Shown: one piece after another, positions 41,596 to 48,970 of the stretch
How positions within the stretch are numbered: position 1 is the first letter of the stretch
Layout: each line of letters begins with the position of its first letter
Assembly (NCBI RefSeq): GCF_002252525.1
Contig: NZ_NNRM01000047.1
Coordinates: 1 to 64,000 of the forward strand
From: Brucella pseudogrignonensis
GTDB taxonomy: Bacteria > Pseudomonadota > Alphaproteobacteria > Rhizobiales > Rhizobiaceae
DNA length: 64,000 bases
Direction of reading: 5' to 3'
The notes under the pieces: generated by a model
What the model was told of the DNA's origin: nothing
The model's database searches: none
What the model saw: only the letters and a program-made list of their open reading frames with translations
Made by a program: the position numbers and the translations under genes

Positions 41596-41789
41596 TGGGC
41601 GAAAATATTGCAGCAATTAAACTTGAGCGTCACATCGAGGAGAGAATTGCAGCAGCCGTCCTTGCAGAAAGGCAGCGATGTGCGGCGATAGCGATCTGCG
41701 TATTCGACGATGAGGATGCGTGGTCGGATATACATAGAATTGCAGGAGGCATTATTGCCGGAGCCATTATTGAAGGAGACACAGCATGA
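41595..41789 (+). CDS. Small hypothetical protein
   Basis: 64 aa. Coiled-coil-like start (IAAIKLERHIEERIAAAVLAERQRC) and an alanine/isoleucine-rich end. TGATG junction with the previous gene, ATGA with the next, so co-translated. Confidence 0.65.
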   Translation: MGENIAAIKLERHIEERIAAAVLAERQRCAAIAICVFDDEDAWSDIHRIAGGIIAGAIIEGDTA

Positions 41790-42118
41790 ACCAATTCCAT
41801 GTTGGGCAAAAAGTGGTCTGCATCGATTCAGTCGTTGGCTTTGAGCAATACCTCGAGGTGAAGGAAGGCGAGATTTACGAGATCGAGTGGATCGGACCTT
41901 TTGAGCATTATATTCATGGCTCTTACATCGGCGTTCGTCTCAAGGGTGTCGATCGCGGAACTTGCCCGCAGTTTGGTTATGAAAACCCGCCGTTTGCAGC
42001 AAGGCGCTTCCGACCGCTTGTGGAAGATAAGCTGTCAGCGTTGCGCGGATTGCTTGCTGGCGGGCCTCTGACAGAGAGCTTCGAAGAGCCAAAGCGTAAG
42101 GTGAGGGAGGGTGTATGA
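41786..42118 (+). CDS. Hypothetical protein with SH3-like N-terminus
   Basis: 110 aa. FHVGQKVVCIDSVVGFEQYLEVKEGEIYEIEWIGPF resembles small SH3-type barrels found in phage operons; the C-terminal 30 residues are charged. No specific function. ATGA overlaps on both sides. Confidence 0.65.
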   Translation: MNQFHVGQKVVCIDSVVGFEQYLEVKEGEIYEIEWIGPFEHYIHGSYIGVRLKGVDRGTCPQFGYENPPFAARRFRPLVEDKLSALRGLLAGGPLTESFEEPKRKVREGV

Positions 42119-42336
42119 GTAGCTGGCAGCGAATGGAAACTGCGCCTTTAGATGGGACTGAGGTCGATCTGTGGACGAACTTTGGACGCATAACCGGCTG
42201 CGCATTCACTCACCATCATTGGCTTAATGGCGAGCCCGTGGGTGAAATGGGCTGGTTCGACGAGCGCTTTGACGGTGGAATGCCACCCGTACCAACTCAT
42301 TGGATGCTGCCGCCAGCACCGCCGGAGGATATGTGA
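42115..42336 (+). CDS. DUF551-like small protein
   Basis: 73 aa. SWQRMETAPLDGTEVDLWTN ... THWMLPPAPP matches the W-xM-x-TAPxDG ... HWxxLP pattern of the DUF551 family, common in phage early operons, function unknown. ATGA with the previous gene. Confidence 0.72.
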   Translation: MSSWQRMETAPLDGTEVDLWTNFGRITGCAFTHHHWLNGEPVGEMGWFDERFDGGMPPVPTHWMLPPAPPEDM

Positions 42337-42698
42337 TGGTGCCAGATGCAAGAATTGACCGTGAGATCGCGCGTGGAGAGTTGGATAAACCTAAGGTGCC
42401 TATGCCGAAGCCTTTGCATTTAACTGCTCTTGGCATGCGATCCTGCAGTGCGATCAAATCCGACGGCGGCTCAACCAGCTATTATGAACTGCCTGAAGGT
42501 GCGAGCGAACTAAACGATCTTATTGAACACAAACGCATGTCCTTTGCGCTCGGTAACATCTTTAAGGCTTGCTATCGTTTTGGAGAGAAGGACGCGGCCA
42601 GTCGCCTTTACGATCTGAATAAGATCATCTTCTTTGCTGAAAGATTGAAGGCGATCGAGCTGCGCGCCAAAAATCGCACGGCTATAATTACAATCTAA
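42336..42698 (+). CDS. DUF3310-like protein
   Basis: 120 aa. ELPEGASELNDLIEHKRMSFALGNIFKACYRFGEKDAASRLYDLNKIIFFAERL fits the DUF3310 pattern (FxxGNxxK-Y.. R-G-K) often found near nucleotide-metabolism genes of phages. ATG overlaps the previous stop. Followed by a strong terminator, so this ends the operon. Confidence 0.68.
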   Translation: MVPDARIDREIARGELDKPKVPMPKPLHLTALGMRSCSAIKSDGGSTSYYELPEGASELNDLIEHKRMSFALGNIFKACYRFGEKDAASRLYDLNKIIFFAERLKAIELRAKNRTAIITI

Positions 42699-42789
42699 GT
42701 TATTTTAACCGCACATTAACCTTGATAGCATTTACTAAGTTGGCTGGCTGATCCAACCCGTACCGATCCCTCCCGCCGGCGAAAACCCA

Positions 42790-42825
42790 AAAAACCCGCT
42801 CAGATAATTTACTGGGCGGGTTTTT
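42790..42825 (+). terminator. Intrinsic terminator
   Basis: AAAACCCGCTC ... GGGCGGGTTTTT: a nine- to ten-base stem with poly-T on + and A-tract on the left, so it works in both directions and separates the + operon from the minus-strand genes on its right. Confidence 0.8.
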
Positions 42826-42876
42826 CGTATCCATTAAATAAAATAACCCTACCGAGGCGGGGTCAGCTTAACCAAG

Positions 42877-43161
42877 TTACTTTTTCGGTGGGCCAACGCG
42901 ATCGAGCAACTTGTAGACGATCTCAGCACAGTCGCTCGTTGACTCATCCTCAGAGCATTTCACGTCTACCTTGAAGCCCTTATCCTCAACGCGAATGTGT
43001 GCTGACTTTTCGGGAGGAGGCGGTCCTCTGTGTGGCGGCGGCGGTGGGGGCGTCCCCGGTGCTTCTGTAGATGGAGGTGCAGGTGGCTTAGGCGGCTCCT
43101 GCGCTAGTGCAGAGCTTGAAATCATAGCGAGTGCAGCGGCAGCAATAAGGACGATCTTCAT
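42877..43161 (-). CDS. Secreted proline-rich small protein
   Basis: 94 aa. Signal peptide MKIVLIAAAALAMISSSALA, a proline-rich spacer (about residues 22-52), and a C-terminal domain with two cysteines (VDVKCSEDESTSDCAEIVYKLLD) probably disulphide-linked. Periplasmic or surface-exposed. AGGAGT SD upstream. Unusual content for a phage gene; may modify the lysogen's envelope. Confidence 0.7.
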   Translation of the reverse strand: MKIVLIAAAALAMISSSALAQEPPKPPAPPSTEAPGTPPPPPPHRGPPPPEKSAHIRVEDKGFKVDVKCSEDESTSDCAEIVYKLLDRVGPPKK

Positions 43162-43260
43162 TGCATTACTCCTAGGGGTGTTTGCTCAGGAGAAACATGC
43201 GGACGAACCTTAGGTTCCTAGGCGAGTTGATCATATTTTTATGATTGCTGCCTGCAATAA

Positions 43261-43294
43261 AAAGCCCCGGCACGTCTCCCAACGTCACGGGGCT
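43261..43294 (-). terminator. Terminator-like hairpin of the same family (unit 10)
   Basis: AGCCCCG/CGGGGCT with an inner ACGT/ACGT extension, A-tract on the left. Here a minus-strand operon ends about 170 bp to the right, so its function as minus-strand terminator is plausible. A further GC-rich stem at 43,423-43,440 (CCCCG/CGGGG) lies closer to that gene. Confidence 0.65.
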
Positions 43295-43460
43295 GCGCAC
43301 GTGGGCATGACCCGTATTCCTCCACGCGGCGCGGCGATAATTTATCAAAGAGAATTATCGTTGAAAAGTGTATTTTAACTCTGTTGGACCGTGCCAGAGA
43401 TGCGATGCCTGAATAAAACTGAACCCCGCTTTGACGGGGGGTTGGGTTTCAGGTGTTTTG

Positions 43461-43700
43461 TTATTCCATGTCTGGGATCTCGCCAAACTGAAAAATAATG
43501 GCTGGAGGTCCATATTCACCAATATCTGGATCGGCTTCCCGGCTCCAAGCGACAATCCCTGAATGCTTTCCTTCGAGACTAGTCGCAGCTTTCATTGCAC
43601 GGCCTTCGGTCTCAAACGACATTGGATCGAATGCGGGAACGAGCTCACCGTCATCATTCTTATCAAAGGCAGCAACCACGATCAGACGCGCATTAGCCAT
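43461..43700 (-). CDS. Hypothetical protein of SOS-box operon
   Basis: 79 aa. ANARLIVVAAFDKNDDGELVPAFDP ... EGRAMKAATSLEGKHSGIVAWSREADPDIGEYGPPAIIF: compact alpha/beta protein, no family recognised. Five bp after the stop of the small gene upstream; both lie downstream of a LexA-type box. Confidence 0.65.
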   Translation of the reverse strand: MANARLIVVAAFDKNDDGELVPAFDPMSFETEGRAMKAATSLEGKHSGIVAWSREADPDIGEYGPPAIIFQFGEIPDME

Positions 43701-43705
43701 TTAGG

Positions 43706-43840
43706 TCACTTCCCGTTGGTATCTTCGTCGAGATCGGAATTATCGCGGTTCGACGGCCCACCTGCTTTTTTCGAACCTTTGGCTTTACCTGTTTTAGGCT
43801 CTACTGGGCGGACAGGGGTGTTCGTAAACTTAATTGCCAT
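43706..43840 (-). CDS. 44-aa small basic protein
   Basis: MAIKFTNTPVRPVEPKTGKA followed by a lysine/glycine segment and an acidic end (DNSDLDEDTNGK). ATG lies 31 bp downstream of the SOS box and its stop 5 bp before the next gene, so it is the first gene of the operon. Too short to be found by common length cut-offs. Confidence 0.58.
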   Translation of the reverse strand: MAIKFTNTPVRPVEPKTGKAKGSKKAGGPSNRDNSDLDEDTNGK

Positions 43841-43870
43841 GAGTCTTTCTAATTCGTCTTCGCTTCGGAT

Positions 43871-43885
43871 GTTCCTATAATGTTC
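43871..43885 (-). promoter_or_regulatory. LexA (SOS) box, alphaproteobacterial type
   Basis: GTTC-CTATAAT-GTTC, a direct repeat GTTC-N7-GTTC, the established LexA box of alphaproteobacteria. It lies 31 bp before the ATG of the 44-aa gene. The following gene-free stretch to 44,201 holds unit 11 hairpin and nothing else visible. Confidence 0.75.
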
Positions 43886-44054
43886 TCATTCTACTCGAGA
43901 GTCAATTGGCGTTATCATCGCTAAGATATCACTTAGGAAACGCGCCGATGAATGTTCGAATGGGATTACGTTCGATGCCATAGCCAGTTTTGCCGCGATT
44001 GCATATCGACTGGCCGGAATTCGAGGGGTGCAGATATCCAACTCAACAACAAAA

Positions 44055-44092
44055 AGCCCCGGCACGAGAGGTGTGATCGAGTGGCCGGGGCT
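44055..44092 (-). terminator. Terminator-like hairpin of the same family (unit 11)
   Basis: Perfect 9-bp AGCCCCGGC/GCCGGGGCT, A-tract on the left, no T-tract on the right, 110 bp downstream of the minus-strand gene at 44,202. Fits a terminator of that gene. Confidence 0.7.
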
Positions 44093-44201
44093 GCGCTTCG
44101 CCTGGACCCAGCTTCCTGTCACGAAGCGCGGCAAAATTTTATCAAAATGATCTCGTTTTGGAAGAGAAAAAAGTTCATAAGTCTACACGCACATACGCAG
44201 A

Positions 44202-44390
44202 TCACTTCTCTTTTTTCTCGACCTCATCCAACTTTCTTAAGAGCTCATCGAACTTGTCTGCTGCATCACGATCTGCATCATGAATTTCTATTAACCCAAG
44301 ACCGATTGCTCGACTAGCTTCATTGAGTTGAGGGTGTTTCAAGGATTTGTTTTTTCTAGCCGCGTTGATTAGATCATTATGAATAGGCAT
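44202..44390 (-). CDS. Small helical hypothetical protein
   Basis: 62 aa from ATG 44390 (AGCAGG 6 nt upstream). MPIHNDLINAARKNKSLKHPQLNEASRAIGLGLIEIHDADRD, then an EEVEKKEK-type acidic coiled coil. No family recognised. Confidence 0.5.
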   Translation of the reverse strand: MPIHNDLINAARKNKSLKHPQLNEASRAIGLGLIEIHDADRDAADKFDELLRKLDEVEKKEK

Positions 44391-44470
44391 TAGGCCTGCT
44401 TTCAACTGGAGGGCGCAGGCTGAACATCCAGAAGAAAGCTTTGTTCCAAAATAAAAAAATAGTTAGCTAA

Positions 44471-44740
44471 TTAACCTGTTTTGGACCAGTTGGCGTTATC
44501 TAAGCCCGCATTCAAAAACTCATTCGCATGCTTTTCTGCAAGCCTTGCAGCTAGTTCCGCCCACTTTTCCATATTTCTAAGTCCACCATCGTACAGTTTG
44601 ATGATAGTCTCTGCTAAGTGCGCTTCGTCGTATTCCCTGCCGCTTTCTTCCAACATAATAGAGGCAATAGAGAAGCAACGTCGCATCGCTTCCAGTTCGT
44701 CAGGGGCATACACTTTGCTGGATTGACTGAACAATGGCAT
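44471..44740 (-). CDS. Helical hypothetical protein
   Basis: 89 aa. APDELEAMRRCFSIASIMLEESGREYDEAHLAETIIKLYDGGLRN reads as a helical bundle. SD GAGGAGG is very good. May form an operon with the 62-aa gene. Function unknown. Confidence 0.6.
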   Translation of the reverse strand: MPLFSQSSKVYAPDELEAMRRCFSIASIMLEESGREYDEAHLAETIIKLYDGGLRNMEKWAELAARLAEKHANEFLNAGLDNANWSKTG

Positions 44741-44879
44741 CTTATCCTCCTCGGGATAGCGGAAGTCTCCCCTCCATTTTTACGAGCGAAAGTGCATACT
44801 GATACTTAAGGTGTATCATATCAACCTTTATGTGCCTGAGTGACTATTTGCTCGGATCGGTATGCTCTTACCGCACCAG

Positions 44880-45557
44880 TCAAAACAGACTAGTTTGTTC
44901 TTCCTTATTGTCATTGCTTGGCGTCAGGTCGATCAAGTCTACATCTGGTAGTGGCTTTTGCATCTCCTTCGCTTCATCCCATGGCGCACGCAACCACGCG
45001 TCGATCTCCTCGGTCGTGCGTAGGATTACCGGCATCGCTTTCGGGTGAATAGGTTTGACCACGGCGTTAGGTTCGGTGGTCAGGAAGGCAAAGATATCAA
45101 CTTCGACCGGCCCTTCTTTTTTCTTCCGCACGCCCTTCCAAATCGTCCAGATGCCAGCAAAGACAAAAAGCGGCTTCGCCTCGTTTAGAGCGAACCAGTG
45201 CAGAGGCTTGCGTTTGGTCTTTGGATCGGGTTCTTGCCCATATTCGGAGAAGGATGTGGCAGGTACAACGCAACGGCTTTCAACGCCTTGCCACCGACGC
45301 CAATGGGGTGACGTGAGGTTGCGAATATTCGTCACACCGCTGTCGGCTTCACCCTTAACGTACATAGGTGGCGTCGGCATTCCCCACCGAAGATGTGCAA
45401 GCTCGTGCTCACCATCTGCCATGTTGCGCAGGACCGGGGCTGGATAGTCTGGATAGACATCTAACTGCGGATCGACGCGGTTCGTCACATCTCCGAACTT
45501 CGGAAACAGACGGCGCATGGCTTCATGTGCCGTAGTGAGGTTGTAAAGATTGCACAT
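44880..45557 (-). CDS. SRAP (SOS response-associated peptidase, YedK/HMCES family)
   Basis: 225 aa. ATG 45557 with AGGAGG 5 nt upstream gives the required N-terminal Met-Cys: MCNLYN. Cys2 is the residue that crosslinks abasic sites. Also present: LRWGMPTPP, RCVVPATSFSEYGQ with the conserved Glu, and HPKAMPVIL with the active-site His. Shields abasic sites in single-stranded DNA. The C-terminus NDNKEEQTSLF combines the NDN tail with a QxSLF end that resembles a sliding-clamp motif. Last gene of the minus-strand operon headed by a LexA box. Confidence 0.92.
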   Translation of the reverse strand: MCNLYNLTTAHEAMRRLFPKFGDVTNRVDPQLDVYPDYPAPVLRNMADGEHELAHLRWGMPTPPMYVKGEADSGVTNIRNLTSPHWRRWQGVESRCVVPATSFSEYGQEPDPKTKRKPLHWFALNEAKPLFVFAGIWTIWKGVRKKKEGPVEVDIFAFLTTEPNAVVKPIHPKAMPVILRTTEEIDAWLRAPWDEAKEMQKPLPDVDLIDLTPSNDNKEEQTSLF

Positions 45558-45592
45558 GCGCTCCTCCTGAACCGGATAGGATAGAGCGCCTT

Positions 45593-45775
45593 TCACTTCC
45601 GTCCAGCTAGCGCGTCTTCGCCTCGCTGCTTGTGTTCGTAGCAGAACCACAACTGCCCAAACTTGGTTTTGTATCCGTAGGTGCCCCAGGCTTCGCATCC
45701 GTCCGCGTCACACCAATGCTCAAACCTTTTACTGCTTGTTCCAGCGACACCGCTTTCAGACTTATATCCGGACAT
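45593..45775 (-). CDS. Small cysteine-rich protein of SRAP operon
   Basis: 60 aa. HWCDADGCEAWGTYGYKTKFGQLWFCYEHK has Cys-x4-Cys and Cys-x2-His, likely a zinc site. GAGG lies 6 nt before ATG. The gap to SRAP is 35 bp. Function unknown; the SOS context suggests DNA damage or induction. Confidence 0.65.
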   Translation of the reverse strand: MSGYKSESGVAGTSSKRFEHWCDADGCEAWGTYGYKTKFGQLWFCYEHKQRGEDALAGRK

Positions 45776-45777
45776 AT

Positions 45778-46020
45778 TTACCTCGGCGCTCTAAAAACAA
45801 CGAACTCACTTTGCCCTTTCACAGTGCAAGCTCTGCATCTAAGTTTCCATTGCTGAGTTTTGAGAAACTCATTGGGCCCGATTTTTCGGCTAATTTCACC
45901 AATGTTCAAGTCTCGAACATGGCCGCACCTTGCGCAAAGGCCGCAGAGAACAGCCCACGGCTCCAGGTCGGCTATGCAAGTGAACTCGCCAATTTTCTCA
46001 TAAGACGTAGGCCTGGGCAT
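45778..46020 (-). CDS. Zinc-ribbon-like protein of SRAP operon
   Basis: 80 aa from ATG 46020 (MPRPTSYEKIGEFTCI). LCARCGH and CRACTVKG provide two CxxC pairs about 40 residues apart, as in zinc ribbons. No known function. Its stop is two bases before the next ATG. Confidence 0.62.
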   Translation of the reverse strand: MPRPTSYEKIGEFTCIADLEPWAVLCGLCARCGHVRDLNIGEISRKIGPNEFLKTQQWKLRCRACTVKGQSEFVVFRAPR

Positions 46021-46025
46021 GCTGA

Positions 46026-46262
46026 TTACCGAACGACAACTCGTTCCCAATTACCATCACCAAATGGCTTGCCGCCGTGACGCCCCATGAAGACGCTCAT
46101 TCGCCTTTCCGATTGAAAACTGAATACGCAGAAGTCGATACCCGACTTGCGTGCCATGCGGTGAGGTAAGCGAGCACCAAGCCGGCCGGCATCTCGGTGA
46201 ACTTCACGTCGAGCGCATTTCAGTGCGTACTCTTCTGGAAGAGCAACTTGGAACGTTTTCAT
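46026..46262 (-). CDS. Small basic hypothetical protein of SRAP operon
   Basis: 78 aa from ATG 46262 (TGATG junction). KTFQVALPEEYALKCARREVHRDAGRLGARLP then VFMGRHGGKPFGDGNWERVV; no family recognised. Coupled to the upstream gene. Confidence 0.55.
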   Translation of the reverse strand: MKTFQVALPEEYALKCARREVHRDAGRLGARLPHRMARKSGIDFCVFSFQSERRMSVFMGRHGGKPFGDGNWERVVVR

Positions 46263-46447
46263 CACGCGGCCCTCTTGAAAGAACTGCCACGCTGGCCGTG
46301 GGTGAGAGCAAGGCGCGAAAGCTCAATTTCACGCGCTAGGAAATCTCGGTCTTTTAAAAGCGCTTCAATGGACGCGCGAACATCGCCCTTGTGGTAGGCT
46401 AATACCAGATCTATCTCAGCGTCGTAGTTTCCCGAAACTCCATTCAT
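46262..46447 (-). CDS. First gene of SOS-controlled SRAP operon, small helical protein
   Basis: 61 aa from ATG 46447 with GGAG 6 nt upstream (an ATG four codons earlier is possible). NYDAEIDLVLAYHKGDVRASIEALLKDRDFLAREIELSRLAL: helical. ATG lies 35 bp from the LexA box. Confidence 0.6.
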   Translation of the reverse strand: MNGVSGNYDAEIDLVLAYHKGDVRASIEALLKDRDFLAREIELSRLALTHGQRGSSFKRAA

Positions 46448-46481
46448 GGCGCTCTCCATCGTTGAATTGCCACCCGTCAAT

Positions 46482-46496
46482 GTTCTTGTAATGTTC
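46482..46496 (-). promoter_or_regulatory. LexA (SOS) box, alphaproteobacterial type
   Basis: GTTC-TTGTAAT-GTTC (GTTC-N7-GTTC), nearly the same as the box at 43,871, and the same distance (31-35 bp) from its first ATG. It should put the five-gene operon ending in SRAP under LexA control. Confidence 0.78.
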
Positions 46497-46584
46497 TCTT
46501 TTTTGTGAGATGTCAATAATCCTGGTTAGATTGCAGCCGTGTGTGCCATGCGGTATCATGTGACGCGATTATCAGGAGATCATT

Positions 46585-47727
46585 TTGGCTAGAATTAAGA
46601 AGCGTTCGTGGGAAAACGCGAGCGGAAAACACGAAGCGTGGCAGTTGGATTTCACTGACAGGCATGGGAAGCGTCATCGAGAACAGTATGCAAAGAAACG
46701 CGAAGCCGAAGCTCGTCTTTCTGACCTTGTGAGTGCGACAGGTGCCGCGACATACAAAGAAGCAGCTCAAAAGACGACCGTAGCTGACGTATGCGTTGAT
46801 TATTATGAGGAGATGGAGAAGCGCAACAAACGTGGTGAAAGCGTCGTACAATCCTATCTGCGCACCACAAAGCAGCACATCGATAATTGGATTGATCCAA
46901 AAGAGGAAAGCGCTGTTGGCTTCACCAAAGGAATCGGAACCAAAACACTGTCGGAACTGACGACGGCGGACGTGATAAAGCTTAGGAATGAAATGCGCGA
47001 TGCTTCAGCCGGAGTTGTCACGACACGGCGTGTTCTCGGAACGCTGAGTCGTATTCTGAAACATGGCGTTGAGACGGATAAGGTGGGCGTCAATGTCGCC
47101 AAAGGTGTTCGAGTTATTGGCAAGCGCGATGAGGCCGGAGATAAGGTAACGCCACCTTCAAAGGCGGCTCTCGCTAAGATCCTTAAGAAAGCTGATGACA
47201 AATTAGCGGTACGAATCAGGTTCGCTGCTTCGTCAGGCCTGCGAGCTTCCGAGCAATGGGCGCTACGCTGGGTGCACCTCGATCTGAAGAAAGGCTTCGT
47301 CTCGGTCGAAACGCGCGTGGATGCGTACGGTGAATTCGACACGACAAAATCATCCGCAGGTCGTCGCACTGTTCCAATCGGAAAGGCGATGCTTGAGCAG
47401 TTAAAAGCTTGGAAGGGTGAAACGAAGCACAGCGCGCCTGATGACTTCGTTTTCACTGACAGCAAGGGCGGCTTTGTACGCCACACCAACTTTATGAAGC
47501 GCGATTGGAAACCCACAATTAAGCGCGCAGAAGTTGAAAATATCGGCTGGCACGCTCTTCGACACTTCGCTATTTCGACTTGGATTGAGGCTGGCCTTTC
47601 ACCCAAAGCGGTACAGACATTGGCCGGTCATGCGAGTTATGCCATTACGATGAATCGCTATGGCCATCTGTTTCCTTCGGACGATCATAAAGCAGCTTTC
47701 GACAGGATTGCGGAAACACTCGCATAA
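46585..47727 (+). CDS. Tyrosine-recombinase integrase
   Basis: 380 aa. Start is TTG at 46585 with AGGAG 8 nt upstream. N-terminal SAM-like/arm-binding region, then catalytic core: Arg220 (GLRASEQWALRW), His323-x-x-Arg326 (HALRHF), His349 (GHASY) and Tyr359 (MNRYGHLF). Integrates and excises the phage at a tRNA-Lys site 65 bp downstream. The region 47,728-48,038 otherwise has no gene. Confidence 0.95.
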   Translation: MARIKKRSWENASGKHEAWQLDFTDRHGKRHREQYAKKREAEARLSDLVSATGAATYKEAAQKTTVADVCVDYYEEMEKRNKRGESVVQSYLRTTKQHIDNWIDPKEESAVGFTKGIGTKTLSELTTADVIKLRNEMRDASAGVVTTRRVLGTLSRILKHGVETDKVGVNVAKGVRVIGKRDEAGDKVTPPSKAALAKILKKADDKLAVRIRFAASSGLRASEQWALRWVHLDLKKGFVSVETRVDAYGEFDTTKSSAGRRTVPIGKAMLEQLKAWKGETKHSAPDDFVFTDSKGGFVRHTNFMKRDWKPTIKRAEVENIGWHALRHFAISTWIEAGLSPKAVQTLAGHASYAITMNRYGHLFPSDDHKAAFDRIAETLA

Positions 47728-47791
47728 TCATAGTTTGGCACATGAATGACACATGATGGTTATAAGTTATGGAAAAATAAGATGATATATT

Positions 47792-47840
47792 CTGACTTTT
47801 AATCAGCAGGTCCAGGGTTTGAATCCCTGCGCGCTCACCA
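47792..47840 (+). other. attR: 3' half of tRNA-Lys(TTT)
   Basis: CTGACTTTTAATCAG anticodon arm (loop CTTTTAA), T-arm CAGGG-TTTGAAT-CCCTG, acceptor strand CGCGCTC, A, CCA. The 5' half is missing, so this is the attachment-site remnant, and the complete tRNA-Lys should lie at attL left of this window. A TTT anticodon fits lysine; the identity should be checked against the intact gene. Confidence 0.85.
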
Positions 47841-48038
47841 TTTTCAATGACTTAGCAAACATTAAGACTAGCTGTTTTACCTTTATGTTTTTATTTTAAA
47901 CTTGTTCGTCAGTTTATTTGCTTAGCTTTACCCTCCTTCGAAATATTAGTTGCTACCCCAATCAATGGGTCGCGAAGCTTTGCGATACCGCCAGCTGTTA
48001 ATCTACTTAGATTGCGTATGATTGTTTGGAGAATGATC

Positions 48039-48347
48039 ATGCGCTTAACTTTAAAGCTTTTTATCATTTCAATTATTGCAATTTTGATCGGTTTTAGCAG
48101 CCCTGCTTTCGCAGGAGTGGTGAGTTGCAACATCGTTCCGCTAGAAGGAACAGGTGCTCTGAGCAAAACTGTTACTCGGCCTGCTTGGCGCATTAAACCA
48201 GAACTGCCGGCATCGGGAGATTTTCCCTGGTATCCGCCTGCAAAGTCGCCGCAGCTTTATCAGTTTGATTGCTCTGACAATCCCAAGGGTAAACCATTGT
48301 CTGGAATTTCACCAAACATTCCTGTTCTCCAATTGAACAGGAAATAG
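48039..48347 (+). CDS. Periplasmic hypothetical protein
   Basis: 102 aa from ATG 48039 (GGAG 8 nt upstream). Signal peptide MRLTLKLFIISIIAILIGFS with AFA cleavage, then VVSCNIVPLEGTG and two more Cys/Pro-rich segments. First host gene past the prophage; no family recognised. Confidence 0.65.
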   Translation: MRLTLKLFIISIIAILIGFSSPAFAGVVSCNIVPLEGTGALSKTVTRPAWRIKPELPASGDFPWYPPAKSPQLYQFDCSDNPKGKPLSGISPNIPVLQLNRK

Positions 48348-48422
48348 CTCAGAGCAGATTCTGGTGCTCGGCTCTCGCATTTGTCGCAGTGACAATCCCG
48401 CCAAGGGATGAGATGAGCGATT

Positions 48423-48827
48423 ATGAGCCTTAAAGCCAGAATTATCGGCGATAAATTTGAAGCTGCCCTTTGGGTGGCCTCAATTGCGCTCGTCATTCTG
48501 TTTCAGGGCATCGTAACATCCTATGCTCAGGCCTCGATGGTTGCGTGGTCCAATGGTCCAACCGCAATCATCTGCTCGATCCATAACAATCAGGGCACGA
48601 GCGACGACGCACCACTAAAGGATCTTGCGCGGTCCTGTTGCTCGACGCTTTGTCAGGCTGCGTGTGCCATAGGCACAGGTCTTGCGGCTCAGACGCTTTC
48701 ATTTGCCTATCACGCCGTTTTCATTCCCTCGCACCATGTCGTGCGACTTGCGGTTCTTGGTCCACCGGATCATGTTGCGGAAACACATCTTCCCAGAGGC
48801 CCGCCCGCATTTTCAGCTCAAGTATGA
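48423..48827 (+). CDS. DUF2946-like membrane protein
   Basis: 134 aa. One hydrophobic helix (ALWVASIALVILFQGIVTS), central cysteines (SIHN, ARSCCSTLCQAAC) and a histidine-containing C-terminal region. DUF2946-type proteins often precede copper or heme-related PepSY proteins, as here. Possible copper or heme carrier; function not proven. Confidence 0.62.
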   Translation: MSLKARIIGDKFEAALWVASIALVILFQGIVTSYAQASMVAWSNGPTAIICSIHNNQGTSDDAPLKDLARSCCSTLCQAACAIGTGLAAQTLSFAYHAVFIPSHHVVRLAVLGPPDHVAETHLPRGPPAFSAQV

Positions 48828-48916
48828 ATCAAATCCGACGTTACGTAGTTTTCGCGCATTCTAAGTGAGGCGCGATCGCGTGACGTCCGGCTGTTTCACA
48901 TAGGCTGGAGATGCCA

Positions 48917-48970
48917 ATGTTTTCTATTCGTTTATTCGCAGATGCTGCACGATATGGGGTGCAGCTATGA
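48917..48970 (+). CDS. 17-aa leader ORF coupled to PepSY gene
   Basis: MFSIRLFADAARYGVQL, with GGAG 6-8 nt upstream; its TGA overlaps the next ATG (ATGA). The PepSY gene itself has no separate SD, so translation may depend on reading this leader. Confidence 0.45.
   Translation: MFSIRLFADAARYGVQL

Larger units (their letters stand above)
1..47840. mobile_element. Temperate siphovirus prophage (left end outside window)
   Basis: Contiguous phage gene set: replication module, HK97-type head, long-tail module with tape measure and tail tube but no sheath protein, lysis cassette, integrase. The right boundary is the partial tRNA-Lys at 47,792-47,840, next to the integrase. The first 340 bases are already phage-like, because the first gene uses the same ribosome-binding site as later phage genes, so attL must lie to the left. 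No repressor or Cro gene is recognisable here; they may also lie to the left. Confidence 0.95.

Noticed and set aside
44820-44879. Search for a repressor/Cro pair near the integrase
   Set aside because: No HTH repressor of the usual length was found in the right-hand region; the immunity region is probably left of the window.
47909-48193. 94-aa minus-strand ORF
   Set aside because: Antisense to the signal-peptide protein at 48039 and without family resemblance.
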